In this document: positions 1 through 10,029 of the stretch, in pieces
Position numbering within the stretch: the stretch's first letter is position 1
Layout of the letters: every line of letters begins with the position of its first letter
The notes under the pieces: model-generated
Database searches by the model: none
What the model was told of the DNA's origin: nothing
Seen by the model: the letters and a program-made list of their open reading frames with translations, nothing else
Source of the DNA: Brevundimonas abyssalis TAR-001
GTDB taxonomy: Bacteria > Pseudomonadota > Alphaproteobacteria > Caulobacterales > Caulobacteraceae
Length of the DNA stretch: 41,153 nt
NCBI RefSeq assembly: GCF_000466985.1
Contig: NZ_BATC01000019.1
Span: forward strand, 1 to 41,153
Direction: 5' to 3'
Made by a program: the position numbers and the translations under genes

Positions 1-109
1 TGTGAAAGATATATACGCCCATTCGCCTCCTGCCAGAAAGCAGACATTTGATCTATGTGGGCAAGGCCTGCGGTTATTGCGCGGCCGAACAATCTTTCCG
101 TACTGCGAA

Positions 110-1506
110 CTACGTGTCGATCCAGAAACCCGCTTTCTGCTCTTGGAAATCCGAATAGCTGTATTGCCGCGTGCCTGATTTCACGCTGCACCACACGGCG
201 CTTTTGAGAGAGTTGCGCTCGCGCACGCCCTCGACGAAATCCCGCTTCACTGTGGTCCTGTATCCAATGAGCCCGTCAACCTTGCGAGGGTATGTGGGCT
301 CCCAGTCGCAGTACCAGTACTCCCAATGCGCGATCGGCAGTGCGCCATCCTGCATCTCGACGCCGTTGTGACGGCAGGCGATCGTCAAGTTGGGATGATC
401 GATGTCGGGTGTAGGCAGATGCACATGGGCGACGAGTTCGACCAAGCCACGTCCCACCTCGAACGCTATCGCTGTTCCGCAAAACAGCCTTGGCATCGAG
501 CCATCATGGACATCCTGGAGTGAATAGAATCCGCCTTCGTAGCGCGCAGGATTGGCTAGATAGGACCATTGTTCATCGGCGGGTTCGTTATGGCTTGCGA
601 AGGCAGTAGCGCTGCCGACTACAACCTCGAATTCGAACACAGCATAGTCGGTCTCGGCCACTTCAACGGCGCGCAGTGCGGCCACCATGTGATTGGAATT
701 CGTGTCTGACGATGCGGCAGCCCAGATGGCTGAAGCAATGTTCCTTATGTCGCGATCGCCTGGCAAAATGCCATCTGACCATTTGGGACGTTCGATCGGC
801 TCAACGCTGGCAAGACCTCGATTCAAGGTTAGTGCAGCGCGCGAATGCCGCTCAGCGATCTCGTGAGGAACCCCCCACTCCACAGCGGCAAAAGCGAGCG
901 TCCGTAGGTACGCCGACACGTAGGTTTCGCGGTCAGCAAAGTCGAATTGGCCGGTAATCTCGCGGTTGCCATGAAAGAAGTAGGAGGGATCGCCTTGGCT
1001 GCGTAGCTCGTCCGCCTGTAGCCAATCCCACTCGTGTTGCCAGCGCATCAAAAAGGGAAGTCCAGAAATCTTCTCCAGATGAGATAGGTGGGAGTGAAAC
1101 ATCTGCGGCACGCCGTTAAAGGCGGAAAAGGAGTGGCGCACTGACTCCGGCAGGTCCGCTCTTGTCTCAGGCGCATAAGCGTATCTGAACGGAAAGAGTC
1201 CGTCGGCTTGGGCGAAATTTTCTTTCATCAGCCAGTCAGACAGATGCGAGGCTGCATTCACCGAGTTCCGCACTTCAGCAAAGGTGAAATGGGTGGCCAG
1301 GTCGAAAGCCTCGATGATGTTGAGGCCGATAATCACCTCGCTTTCAAACCTCCTCTGGCTGATCCACACCAGCAAGCGATCAGCGGCATTTCGATCACCA
1401 CTCCTTATCAGTGCGGCGAGAGCCTCGCAGCTTCCAGCCGAACGCGAGGGACAGGCCACAGAAGGCGCGTCAGCAAGATATCTATCGTTGGCAAAGCTAA
1501 GCCCAT
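110..1506 (-). CDS. Uncharacterised partner of the nuclease-STAND protein (apparent frameshift)
   Basis: No family is recognised. The frame open from 1534 down to 110 gives 474 residues, but its first residues look non-native and the start would be TTG. An ATG at 1506 overlaps the stop of the upstream STAND gene (ATGGGCTTAG), typical of translational coupling. That frame gives a natural start, MGLALPTIDILLTRLLWPVP, and then runs into a stop at 1408. Joining it to the long frame near 1425 by restoring one base gives a continuous protein of about 465 residues. Its N-terminal part looks alpha-helical, like HEAT-type repeats (segments such as ALAALIRSGD and RRFESEVIIGLNIIEAF). The rest is rich in Trp, Tyr and His with no catalytic motif I can name. 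Position and coupling suggest it works with the STAND protein as sensor extension, regulator or accessory. That role is inference. Confidence 0.6.
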
Positions 1507-4500
1507 GACGGCTTGTCCAGCGGCTGCTGGGCAAGCTCCGCTTTGAAGGTGTCTACTATGGCTGCGGTATGGGCTTTGGCGAGCTCAAGCTCGCCCAACT
1601 GAATGAGAAAATAGATGAGCCGCGTGAGGCCGATCACCAAGCCGTTTCTGCTTTCCCGAAGATCGAGGGCTGGTTTGCTCGTATCCCTGATAAAATCCTT
1701 CCAACGCGGCTTGTAGTCGCGAGCAACCAACCGAAGGCGAGCTTCCGCCTCGTCGTTGCTAGTGAAGTATCTTTGCCAGCCGTGGCGCACGATGTGGGCG
1801 CGCACCAACCACTTGAACGCTTCGCTGCGACCGTGAATCTTGGTGGCCATCTCTGCTGCGGTATCCAGGCCGCTTTCAATGTCCAGGTGCAACCGTGTCT
1901 CGGACAGTCGCACCTCCAAGTCAGCCAGTGCCGCCGCGCCTTGGCCATTGGCATCCCAATGGGCGAGCCATTCTCTAACTGCCGATCTCGAACTATCGTA
2001 GATGTTCAGGCGGCCACGCTCAGCGATCAGTGCTGAGAGCTTCCCCGGGGGATAGTCGCCGGGCATTGGCAGCTCGACCTCGCTCTTTTCCGTGTCCTTC
2101 GGGCTGCTCGATGAATAGCGGTCGACCTTGCGGGCATGCTCGATATTGGGGCCGACTTTTCTGCGAAGAGCATCTCCGATGGCGGGAACTAGGTTGGCGT
2201 TCTCAACGGCGCGCTTTTCGCTCGGCGTAATGTAGGTCGAGAGAAGCGCGGCTCCTTCGACAGTCTGGGCGAGAGGCAGCGAGGGAAGTTCTTCGTAGAG
2301 ATCCTCAACGTAGCGCCAATCCTCAGCCTTGATCAGGTCATCGAGCATCGGCGCGATGCGGTCAGGGTAATGCTTTGCGACCGCAGCATAATAGCTGCTG
2401 CGGATGTGGTTGGTTTCGGAGCCATCGGTGTAGTCCGTAATGTTGTGAAACGCGGCGGCCAGTTCCAAGAGAGTTGGCTTCGCGTCTTGATCGCCCGCCT
2501 CGATCATCATTTCCAAGGCAGTGAGAACGTCCCCGGCGAAGACATCCTTCCGCCAACCATACCCAAGCAGACAATCGACAGATCGCTTCAGCGCCTGCGC
2601 CCCGAGTTGAGGCTTATTGTGATCGAGGGCGGCAAGGGCGAGCTTGCCAAATGTGGCAGCCTTCTCGTTGAACTCAGCCACTGTGCGAACTAGCTCATGC
2701 ATGTAGGTGGAGATGAAGGTCTCGGCGCTCGCATCGTCATGCAATGAGACTCGTCGTGCTGTCAGTTTCTCTAGCCAAAGTTCGTCGAGCCAAAAGGCCG
2801 ACTCACGCGCCTCAGAGAGAGCAACGTCGTCGATTTGATATGCTGCATCGAGCCCTCTGCCGATAAGGCAAAGGTCGAAGGCGGCGTCGATCAGGGCGAG
2901 GCGTACAGCAATGAAGCGGCTTTGAGCGTCATACCCTCGCTCGTAGCTAGGTCGTCCCTCGTACCAACTGAACACTTCGCCTAGAGTTGGCCAACGCTGC
3001 GTGCTGGCCCAGTATGCTGCGATGCGTTGCGCCAGTTTTTCGAACGCACGCACAGCGCTTCCAAGCCAGCTCTTGGACGCATGATCTGGGATTTTTGCCC
3101 AGCTGCTTGTTGGCTTGCCGGCCAGAGCCGCTGCCAGCGCTGACATGAAATTCGTGTACACGATTCCTCGAACGTCAGTCTGGTGGCGATCCTCCGGGCC
3201 TTCAGCGCCGGCAAAAAGCTTCGTGAAATCCTTGCCAGCGTGGCTGCCTTTGACAGTGTCTCCTTTGACGAGCCCCAGGCAGCGGATGGCGGGATGCTTT
3301 GCAGCCTTCAACGGTGACTGACTGGAAGGCGGTAGACCTTCGAGACACAGACACGCGAGCAATTCGCGGTCGAACTCGACACCTTTGAATTTTTTGCCCG
3401 TTTCGAAGACGAAGTCAGTCGCCCCAACGAGCCGAGCGCTTTGGGCAAAAGCGGCAAGGATAGGATCAGGATTGGCGGCACTGCGCGCAAAGCGGAGCAC
3501 CCGACTAACCTCATTATCCTTGCTCGCTGCAACAACGGCAACCACGGCCCTGGCAAGTTCGCCGTACCGATCATTGCTGACATACTCGTCGCGGCGGTTC
3601 TGACTAATGCGTCCATTGAGTTCGCTAATCGCCCGTTTGACGAGCGCTGCTCGCTGACTTTCGTCAGTCATCTGGACGAGCGCCGGGATCAGCGATGGTG
3701 GCAAATTGTTCAGGTCGGCGCGGAGGATCCCGGGAACATAAGGGTCGCCGCTCAGCGCAGCGGCGAGGTACCAGACTTGGGCGAGTTCTTCGTGTTGTAG
3801 TTCTTTGGCATTTATCGCGCGTACCTTCAGGAATCGGTGACGCGAGACGGTTGAGAGGTCGAATGCTTCGAATGCCGCCCGTTCGGCGTGATCAAGTACA
3901 TTGATCAAGCGGTCAATCGGATACCCTGCGGTGACAAACGACAGTGCCCACTCGCGGGTCGGCCCTTCGATGAGGTTCTTTGTGTTCCCACGAGTTGCCT
4001 CAGTGATCCAAAGCCACGCCTCTCGCCAATAGGAAGGCGCTTCCGTCTCCAACCACGTCAGCGTCGGCGCGCTGTTGGCCATGAATGTTGAGTGGTGGTC
4101 GGGGTCATCGCGAAGGAAGGCAAACAGGCTTCCGTGGAACGGCCGCAATTCCATCTCTCGGAAGTCGAGGAGATGGCCGATCTCCGCTAGTCCCAAAATG
4201 CTCTGATCGTCCACGCCGAAGCAGCTATTGAGCGCGAATGGCGGTGGGCTGAAATCGAGACCGGCGAGCACATGCAAGATCGCTTTACCACGTAGGGAAA
4301 GCTGCGAGAGAAACCTGGCATAGTAATCTCGAATGTCGCCGGTGGGGCAGGCAGCCAACGCTCGAACGATATCGGGCGTTATTTCATTGCCCGCGCGTGC
4401 GGCTGCCTCGAATGAATAGATCAAGTGCAGAGGGAGGCCTTTGGAGATGTCAAAGAACGCATCTGAAACAGCGGCCACCGCGTTCGCCTCGGACTGATGC

Positions 4501-5846
4501 GGCCAGCGGAGGAGGTTGAGCCTTCCTGCACGGTGTTGGCATGCGACCCAGGCCTGCACCGCCTCGCGATTCATAAGCGGGAGTTCGATCCAACTCTTCA
4601 TCGGCGAAGTGGCCAGCAATCTTGTGGGAAGATGCTTCTCAGCAATCTTTTGGGTACCGACAACCAGATGAGCGCCAGGCACTATGGGGACGAGCGCGTT
4701 GAATAGTTCTTCTGCGTGCTCGCGATCACGGCCCTCCCTCCAGACATGATCAAGTCCGTCGATGATGATGATCAGGCGCTTGCCGTCGGCCACGACCTGC
4801 TGCGCGGCGCGTTCGATCGTTTCGCCCAGACTCTGCCTTCCTGCAGCAAAATCTGGGATCGCGTCTTCAAGCTGTGATTCAAGCGATCGTGCGATAGCTT
4901 GTACATGGAACCGGCCCTCGGATCGGTCGTCGAGACTGAGGAAGTAATGGTGCCGGATGCACACCACTTTTTTGCTATCCAAGGCGGACGTGAAGTGGCT
5001 GAGAAACGTGCTTTTTCCTCGTCCAGGGGGTGCCCAAAGAACCGTGACACCGTCTTCGTTCTGCACGTGCGTGGAGAATTTTTTGGCGAAAACCGCGTCG
5101 GGCACTCGATAGTCAGCGGGCACCTTGAAGCCTTGCGGGAGGGGCTTGGCTCGTTCAGTCGAAAAGGCCTGCTGGAGATGGACGTGTCGGACACGCCCGT
5201 CGGGGTGCGGCCAGTTCTTCTGTGTGGCCCACAACTGGAGCTGCTTCTGAAATAGAGCCCAGCCAGCGCGGTCTGTGTCAGATGAGATGCGCGTCCACAG
5301 GACGGCGTCGAGATGCTCCAGCAGCGGCTGGGAATGAACAAAGTCAAAGTTCGCGAAGAACTTCTGAGCGGCGGCGGTCGATCCAAGCTGGGTAGCGATC
5401 CGCTTGCGGATGGGCGCTGAGATCTCCGAGTGGCTGACGCGGCTACCGTTCAGCGCTTTGGCAAAATCCGCGTCGGGCTTTCGGTCGGTTTTTAGGCACG
5501 CGCTCGCGAGGGTCCCGGCGTCCACATGTGCCGTGACAGGCCCGGCCCAATGTTGAAGGAGCGACTTTCCTTTGGGTTTTTTGGCGAGAAGCCATTCCCA
5601 ATCGAGGGCTGTTGCCGGGTTGTCCGGATCGACAGCAAATTTGACTTGGGTAAGCTCAAAGCGTCCGTCGGCGCGGCACGCAACAACATCATCCACAGCG
5701 CGAAAAGAGGGGTCCGACGCCTCTACCTGGACCCACTGATACTTTTGAGGGTCTCGATAGAAGTCGAGGAGCGTCTCGGCGGCGACCAAATCCTGATAAG
5801 CGAAGCCAACTCTCGTAATCGCGGTTGGTTTGTAGTTGTGCCCCAT
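1497..5846 (-). CDS. STAND/NACHT NTPase with N-terminal Cap4-like (DUF4297) nuclease domain; predicted anti-phage protein
   Basis: The protein is 1449 residues with three parts. Residues 1-220 resemble the Cap4/DUF4297 dsDNA nuclease domain: an early GFAYQDLVAAETLL helix, E42, D52/D53 and Q67-V-K69 fit a PD-(D/E)XK core. A STAND/NACHT-type ATPase follows, with Walker A APPGRGKST at about 272-280, Walker B LIIIIDGLDHV at about 359-368, and a sensor strand HLVVGTQK near 393. About 1000 residues of predicted helical repeats complete it. Known Avs proteins use this effector-ATPase-sensor order to recognise a phage protein, oligomerise and cleave DNA. Membership of a numbered Avs type cannot be judged by eye. 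It is divergent from a second nuclease-STAND gene and overlaps its partner gene downstream. No clear Shine-Dalgarno precedes the ATG at 5846, which I keep because the nuclease motif begins right after it. Confidence 0.85.
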   Translation of the reverse strand: MGHNYKPTAITRVGFAYQDLVAAETLLDFYRDPQKYQWVQVEASDPSFRAVDDVVACRADGRFELTQVKFAVDPDNPATALDWEWLLAKKPKGKSLLQHWAGPVTAHVDAGTLASACLKTDRKPDADFAKALNGSRVSHSEISAPIRKRIATQLGSTAAAQKFFANFDFVHSQPLLEHLDAVLWTRISSDTDRAGWALFQKQLQLWATQKNWPHPDGRVRHVHLQQAFSTERAKPLPQGFKVPADYRVPDAVFAKKFSTHVQNEDGVTVLWAPPGRGKSTFLSHFTSALDSKKVVCIRHHYFLSLDDRSEGRFHVQAIARSLESQLEDAIPDFAAGRQSLGETIERAAQQVVADGKRLIIIIDGLDHVWREGRDREHAEELFNALVPIVPGAHLVVGTQKIAEKHLPTRLLATSPMKSWIELPLMNREAVQAWVACQHRAGRLNLLRWPHQSEANAVAAVSDAFFDISKGLPLHLIYSFEAAARAGNEITPDIVRALAACPTGDIRDYYARFLSQLSLRGKAILHVLAGLDFSPPPFALNSCFGVDDQSILGLAEIGHLLDFREMELRPFHGSLFAFLRDDPDHHSTFMANSAPTLTWLETEAPSYWREAWLWITEATRGNTKNLIEGPTREWALSFVTAGYPIDRLINVLDHAERAAFEAFDLSTVSRHRFLKVRAINAKELQHEELAQVWYLAAALSGDPYVPGILRADLNNLPPSLIPALVQMTDESQRAALVKRAISELNGRISQNRRDEYVSNDRYGELARAVVAVVAASKDNEVSRVLRFARSAANPDPILAAFAQSARLVGATDFVFETGKKFKGVEFDRELLACLCLEGLPPSSQSPLKAAKHPAIRCLGLVKGDTVKGSHAGKDFTKLFAGAEGPEDRHQTDVRGIVYTNFMSALAAALAGKPTSSWAKIPDHASKSWLGSAVRAFEKLAQRIAAYWASTQRWPTLGEVFSWYEGRPSYERGYDAQSRFIAVRLALIDAAFDLCLIGRGLDAAYQIDDVALSEARESAFWLDELWLEKLTARRVSLHDDASAETFISTYMHELVRTVAEFNEKAATFGKLALAALDHNKPQLGAQALKRSVDCLLGYGWRKDVFAGDVLTALEMMIEAGDQDAKPTLLELAAAFHNITDYTDGSETNHIRSSYYAAVAKHYPDRIAPMLDDLIKAEDWRYVEDLYEELPSLPLAQTVEGAALLSTYITPSEKRAVENANLVPAIGDALRRKVGPNIEHARKVDRYSSSSPKDTEKSEVELPMPGDYPPGKLSALIAERGRLNIYDSSRSAVREWLAHWDANGQGAAALADLEVRLSETRLHLDIESGLDTAAEMATKIHGRSEAFKWLVRAHIVRHGWQRYFTSNDEAEARLRLVARDYKPRWKDFIRDTSKPALDLRESRNGLVIGLTRLIYFLIQLGELELAKAHTAAIVDTFKAELAQQPLDKPSWA

Positions 5847-6276
5847 GCGTAATTTGGCCCCGAAGCGAGCTTTCGCTCTGACTCTCGCACTAGCTGAATT
5901 ATGTCATCGATCCAACTCGCACTCCAAGCGGTTTGATCTGTCTAATGTGCCTTGGCTTGAGGCGCGACGGGGGCTCAGAATGACCAGGCAAGTCTGCATC
6001 GTTCGATACCTCAGGCCCGAACCTCTCAGGTTTCACGGCCGGTCCAAAGCTCGCACGGGCGCGACAAGGTCGATCTGTCCTTTGCATACTACGAGGCATG
6101 CCGAAGCCACACGGGCGGCCGCGCCCCCGGTAGCCTGAAATCGGGATGGAGATTGGCATCTTCCGCCCGAGCGAACTTAAGTTGTCAATTTTCAGCATCG
6201 CCGATTGGATATCCAACGCTAAAGCAAGATCGTTTTGTTCTGGTATCGTTCCGCTTAAGGTGATGAAGTCAGCAAC
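5847..6276. promoter_or_regulatory. Divergent intergenic region between the two nuclease-STAND operons
   Basis: This 430-base gap lies between two divergent starts, so it should hold both promoters. On the plus strand TTGTCA at 6182-6187 sits 18 bases before TGGATA (6206-6211), a weak sigma-70-like pair about 65 bases ahead of the ATG at 6277. An AAGGTGATG stretch near 6257 is a usable but rather distant ribosome-binding site. No convincing minus-strand promoter is seen. Short open frames on both strands here have no plausible start or family and were not called. No tRNA, integrase remnant or direct repeat is visible. Confidence 0.4.
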
Positions 6277-9200
6277 ATGTCCAGACTAAACGAAATCAGA
6301 GAAGCAATCCTAAAGCTCACAGCCACAGGCCCCTTAGGTTTTGAAGGCTTGCTAGGAGCTGTGCTTGAAAAGGTCGCCGGTCAACCTTTCCGACTAGCTC
6401 GTTCCGGAATTCAGGCAGGCAGAGATGGCGATACGGCGGCTGTGACAAGCCACATCTCCTACGAATGCAAGCTGTATACGAGCGCCTTGAGCAGTGCTGA
6501 CGTCCAGGCGAAGATCACGCAACTCGCCGGTAGCGCCGACCCACCGGACGTGTGGGCGTTGGCCGCGACGGTGGAGGCCGGCAGCCAGCTCGTGGGAACG
6601 TTGCAGGCCGCCGCCACTCGGTTCGGCTTAGGCGTCTTGATCCTCGATTGGCCCGCGACGTCGGCCTATCCGCCTCTTGCGGTTGCTCTGGCCATGGCAG
6701 TCGACACCACAGCGGATTTCCTTGAGACGCATGTCGATAACGCCAGCCTGATTGCTAACGCCAAGGTGGCGCTGGACGCGCTCCGCGCTATGCCGGACTT
6801 CGACAGGCACGCGCAGGCGATAGCGTCAGAGGTACGCACCTCGTCTCTCGGCATGGCGAACGCCACTGTAGCCAACCAGCTGTGGCTCTCAGACAAGTTT
6901 TCCGATCGGGCCAAGGCGCGAGCCGCTTTCGGGCAGGCCTTGGCCCCTCAAGGATCGGGGCCCTTGCCCCTTTGCCCGAGGAAAGCTCTGTCAGCGCAGG
7001 TTCAGACGCACCTGCTTGCGCCGCCCTCACGGTCACTCGTGGCGGTTGTCGGCGGCGAGGGAAATGGGAAATCCTGGCTCACCGCCGAAGCTTGGCTGGA
7101 GATGGACCCACGCCCTCTCATGTTGGTGGTTTCCGCCACCGATATGAGTCCAGCGGCGGCTTACGGTCAGTTCCCGACTTTTCTCATCAGCCAAGTTATC
7201 CGGCAGTCCTCAGACATAGACGACGATCGCAGTCGCAACCGCTGGCTCCGCCGGACCCAAGCTTGGTCCGAAGCTCCTAAACCAGAAAGGCCCCGGTTCC
7301 TTCTTTGGGTCGATGGGCTCAACGAACAGCCGACGTTTGAATGGCGCCGTTGGATCGACGACGCCGCAGCCCACATCGAGCGTCTCGGCGGGGCTCTGAT
7401 CATCACCGTCCGCCAAGGGTTTTACAACGAACGGCTCCGGCATTCTCTCAACACACCCATTACGCCGGTAAGCGTTCCCGAATGGACGCTCGCCGAGCTT
7501 GATGAGCTGCTACGCCAACAAGGGATCAATCCTCAAGAAGTCGCCGCGCCGGTTCGTGAACGCCTTCGAAATCCTAGGATCTTGGGGATCGCCGCTCGGC
7601 TTCTGAACGGAGCGCAAATTCAAAGCTTCACCGAGCTCAGCGTCGAGCGCCTCCTCTATGAGCACATTCGCGCCAGCGACACCGATACGGTATCAGCCGA
7701 AGCCCCAAGGCTCTTTGAACGTCGGATGGCGGATCATGCCCGCGAAATCATCGAGCGCGTCAAAGCCCAACAGCGCGACGATCGCCTGATTTTCGATCAG
7801 TTTGCGGCTTCGGGACAGTACGTCCTTACCGCTGAGCGCTTGGCCACCGCCGCCGAGCATTTTTTCCAAGCCATACCGGGAGAGCCGACTCTCTACACAT
7901 TGCCGGAGGATGCCCTCAGTCTAGCGCTGGGCTTCGCCATTCTCCAGGCGTTGCGCGGCGCCGAGCGCAACGGGCGCCCGGTCGAAGAGGCGCTCAACGA
8001 GATGCTGGAGCCGATTGCCGCGCTGGATATGACGGCCGACGCGATGCTCTCTGCCTTGCTTGTCGCCAGCGTCGACGACCAGATGTCCAAGACGCTGAAG
8101 GTAGCCCTGTATGTCGGTTTCGTCGGTCTCCAAAACACTGATGATGAAGACTACGAACCGTTTGTCGGGACTGTTCGCTTGTCACCGGATGCCGCGCTAA
8201 GCGCGACGGAACAGCTGTTCTCCAGCGACCTCCGTCGTCCCAACGAGCATTGGCTCACCGAGGCCCTGCGTGCTGTCCGGTCCGATGCGGAGTGCGCGGA
8301 CGCGATCGGCTCGTATGTTCGGCGATGGCTCCGCACCTACAGTCTGGAACCAAGCTTGTCGGTGTTCATCAGCATACGACACCAGGGTAAGGACACTTAC
8401 GATAGGAAGGTCCAAGAACAGGCAGAGAAACTTGCCGGTCGGCTGGACCGCCTGAGCGAGGCCGAGCGTGCATACCTCTCCGACAAACTGGACCGAAACG
8501 ATGAATCAGACCCCGCACGCTTCCACCAGGAGGCCTGCGAACTGTTGGCGGGTGGAGCGCTAGCGGGCTTCGCCGCCGAGATCGTCGCCTGCGCATTTGC
8601 GACGGCTCTGCACTCCAGTATCCGCGACGCCTACAAAGAGCTGATCGGCCTCATTCGGTTCAATCGCGTCGATTGGGTGGAGACCCGCGACGCCCTCCTC
8701 CATGAAGCGGAGTTTCTGAGTGCCCTCGATGCATCTGCGACGGCGAAATGGGCGCTGGTTCAGCTCCTGCGCGGATTGAGCCGCGAGGAGGATGGTTTGC
8801 GGGCAAACGAGCTCGTCGACGAACTGACCGCTGATCGAGAACGATACCCATCTTGGCGGCAGGTTGAAAACTACAGCGCCACCGACCCATGCGACCCCGC
8901 ATCGGTCGAGCCGCCGAATGTGGGGCAAGCGGCGCAGGACTACGCACAGATCGATATCACCTCCCTCACCAAGTCACGCTCGATGGGCATCGAGGATCAT
9001 CATTTTAAAGATGCGCGCCCCGCCGTAGCGCGTTTCCGGCCTCAGACCGCCATGCAGGTGGTCCGCGACTATACGCGGTCATTGCTCAGCCGTGAGCCCG
9101 AGGTGCGTCGGTTGGGGGTTTGCTCGATGGAGCAGCACAGCGCCGCCATGGACCGAGAGGTGGTGGCGGACCTTCTCAGAACCGCTGCGGACATCAGCAG

Positions 9201-10029
9201 GCCGCGCCAAAAAGACACCCCGGAATCCAATGTATCGTGGATCACCACCCAATACGCGATCCTGATTGGATTTCCCCATCTTGGGGGGAACGCGCAGCTC
9301 GATTACCTGATGGGACTGGCGTCCCCCGGGTCGCCGTTGATCAAGTTCGGAGAGGTGGTCAAACCCGCCAATCCCGACAAGCTCGCTGCTGCGTTGCAAC
9401 AGGCCCTGGAAAGTCAGGATGAAAACCGCGCCTTGGCCGCTCTGTCTTTCGCCAGGCACTCCGGCACGCCTCTAAACGATGAGGCTCGTGCTTCGATCGA
9501 AGCGTTCATCGAACACCCGCGCTCGGCAGTGAGGGCGATCGCCTTCGACATCGTCGCGCATACTGAAGACCAAGAGCTTTTGCGCACCTTTATCGCTAGC
9601 GACTGGCGGATGTCGCGGCTCGACCCGCGAAACGAAAGCTTCGAACGTTGGTACGGATCGCTAGCGTTCATTGAGGCGGCCCATCATGGGCTGACGTCCA
9701 CGACGAACATCCTGGACAATGTAGTTCCCGAACTCTTTGGCTATGCGGGGGTGAGACTGGGTGAGGATACCCAACGCGACGTGGCGGCCCGGGTCCACGC
9801 CGCCGTTGCCCGAGCGCTGGCGATCGACATTCCTCTCACTCCGCCGCTCGTCACCCAAAGAATCTCAAACTCATCACCGCCCGCTTTTGGCTTCTTCGAC
9901 GTCATCGAACCGGAAGAAGACAAAGGTGGCATGGAAGCGTTCGTAAAACGGATGAACGAAACGGACGAGGAGTTCGACGCTCGTCATCGATCCTATTGGG
10001 AGTCTTCCGTAGCTTCGATCAATCCCTGA
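6277..10029 (+). CDS. STAND NTPase with N-terminal Mrr-like restriction endonuclease domain; predicted anti-phage protein
   Basis: The product is 1250 residues. The N-terminus (about 1-130) is an Mrr-like PD-(D/E)XK nuclease: a GFEGLLGAVLEKVAGQPF helix, GRDGD at 49-53 and YECK at 62-65. The STAND ATPase has Walker A GGEGNGKSW (about 259-267), Walker B FLLWVDGLNE (about 341-350) and an arginine sensor-like ITVRQGFY (about 376-383). The remaining 850 residues look like helical repeats, the usual target-sensing part. The Mrr-STAND order is the one described for Avs4-type defence proteins; assignment to that type is not proven here. The C-terminus stops abruptly at 10029 while a protein-like frame continues from about 10006, so the true product may be about 1540 residues (see the next feature). 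Start: ATG at 6277, preceded by AAGGTGATG. Confidence 0.83.
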   Translation: MSRLNEIREAILKLTATGPLGFEGLLGAVLEKVAGQPFRLARSGIQAGRDGDTAAVTSHISYECKLYTSALSSADVQAKITQLAGSADPPDVWALAATVEAGSQLVGTLQAAATRFGLGVLILDWPATSAYPPLAVALAMAVDTTADFLETHVDNASLIANAKVALDALRAMPDFDRHAQAIASEVRTSSLGMANATVANQLWLSDKFSDRAKARAAFGQALAPQGSGPLPLCPRKALSAQVQTHLLAPPSRSLVAVVGGEGNGKSWLTAEAWLEMDPRPLMLVVSATDMSPAAAYGQFPTFLISQVIRQSSDIDDDRSRNRWLRRTQAWSEAPKPERPRFLLWVDGLNEQPTFEWRRWIDDAAAHIERLGGALIITVRQGFYNERLRHSLNTPITPVSVPEWTLAELDELLRQQGINPQEVAAPVRERLRNPRILGIAARLLNGAQIQSFTELSVERLLYEHIRASDTDTVSAEAPRLFERRMADHAREIIERVKAQQRDDRLIFDQFAASGQYVLTAERLATAAEHFFQAIPGEPTLYTLPEDALSLALGFAILQALRGAERNGRPVEEALNEMLEPIAALDMTADAMLSALLVASVDDQMSKTLKVALYVGFVGLQNTDDEDYEPFVGTVRLSPDAALSATEQLFSSDLRRPNEHWLTEALRAVRSDAECADAIGSYVRRWLRTYSLEPSLSVFISIRHQGKDTYDRKVQEQAEKLAGRLDRLSEAERAYLSDKLDRNDESDPARFHQEACELLAGGALAGFAAEIVACAFATALHSSIRDAYKELIGLIRFNRVDWVETRDALLHEAEFLSALDASATAKWALVQLLRGLSREEDGLRANELVDELTADRERYPSWRQVENYSATDPCDPASVEPPNVGQAAQDYAQIDITSLTKSRSMGIEDHHFKDARPAVARFRPQTAMQVVRDYTRSLLSREPEVRRLGVCSMEQHSAAMDREVVADLLRTAADISRPRQKDTPESNVSWITTQYAILIGFPHLGGNAQLDYLMGLASPGSPLIKFGEVVKPANPDKLAAALQQALESQDENRALAALSFARHSGTPLNDEARASIEAFIEHPRSAVRAIAFDIVAHTEDQELLRTFIASDWRMSRLDPRNESFERWYGSLAFIEAAHHGLTSTTNILDNVVPELFGYAGVRLGEDTQRDVAARVHAAVARALAIDIPLTPPLVTQRISNSSPPAFGFFDVIEPEEDKGGMEAFVKRMNETDEEFDARHRSYWESSVASINP

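Noticed and set aside
5836..6216. Small frames in the divergent spacer
   Set aside because: No ribosome-binding site, no hydrophobic or known motif, and the spacer must hold two promoters.
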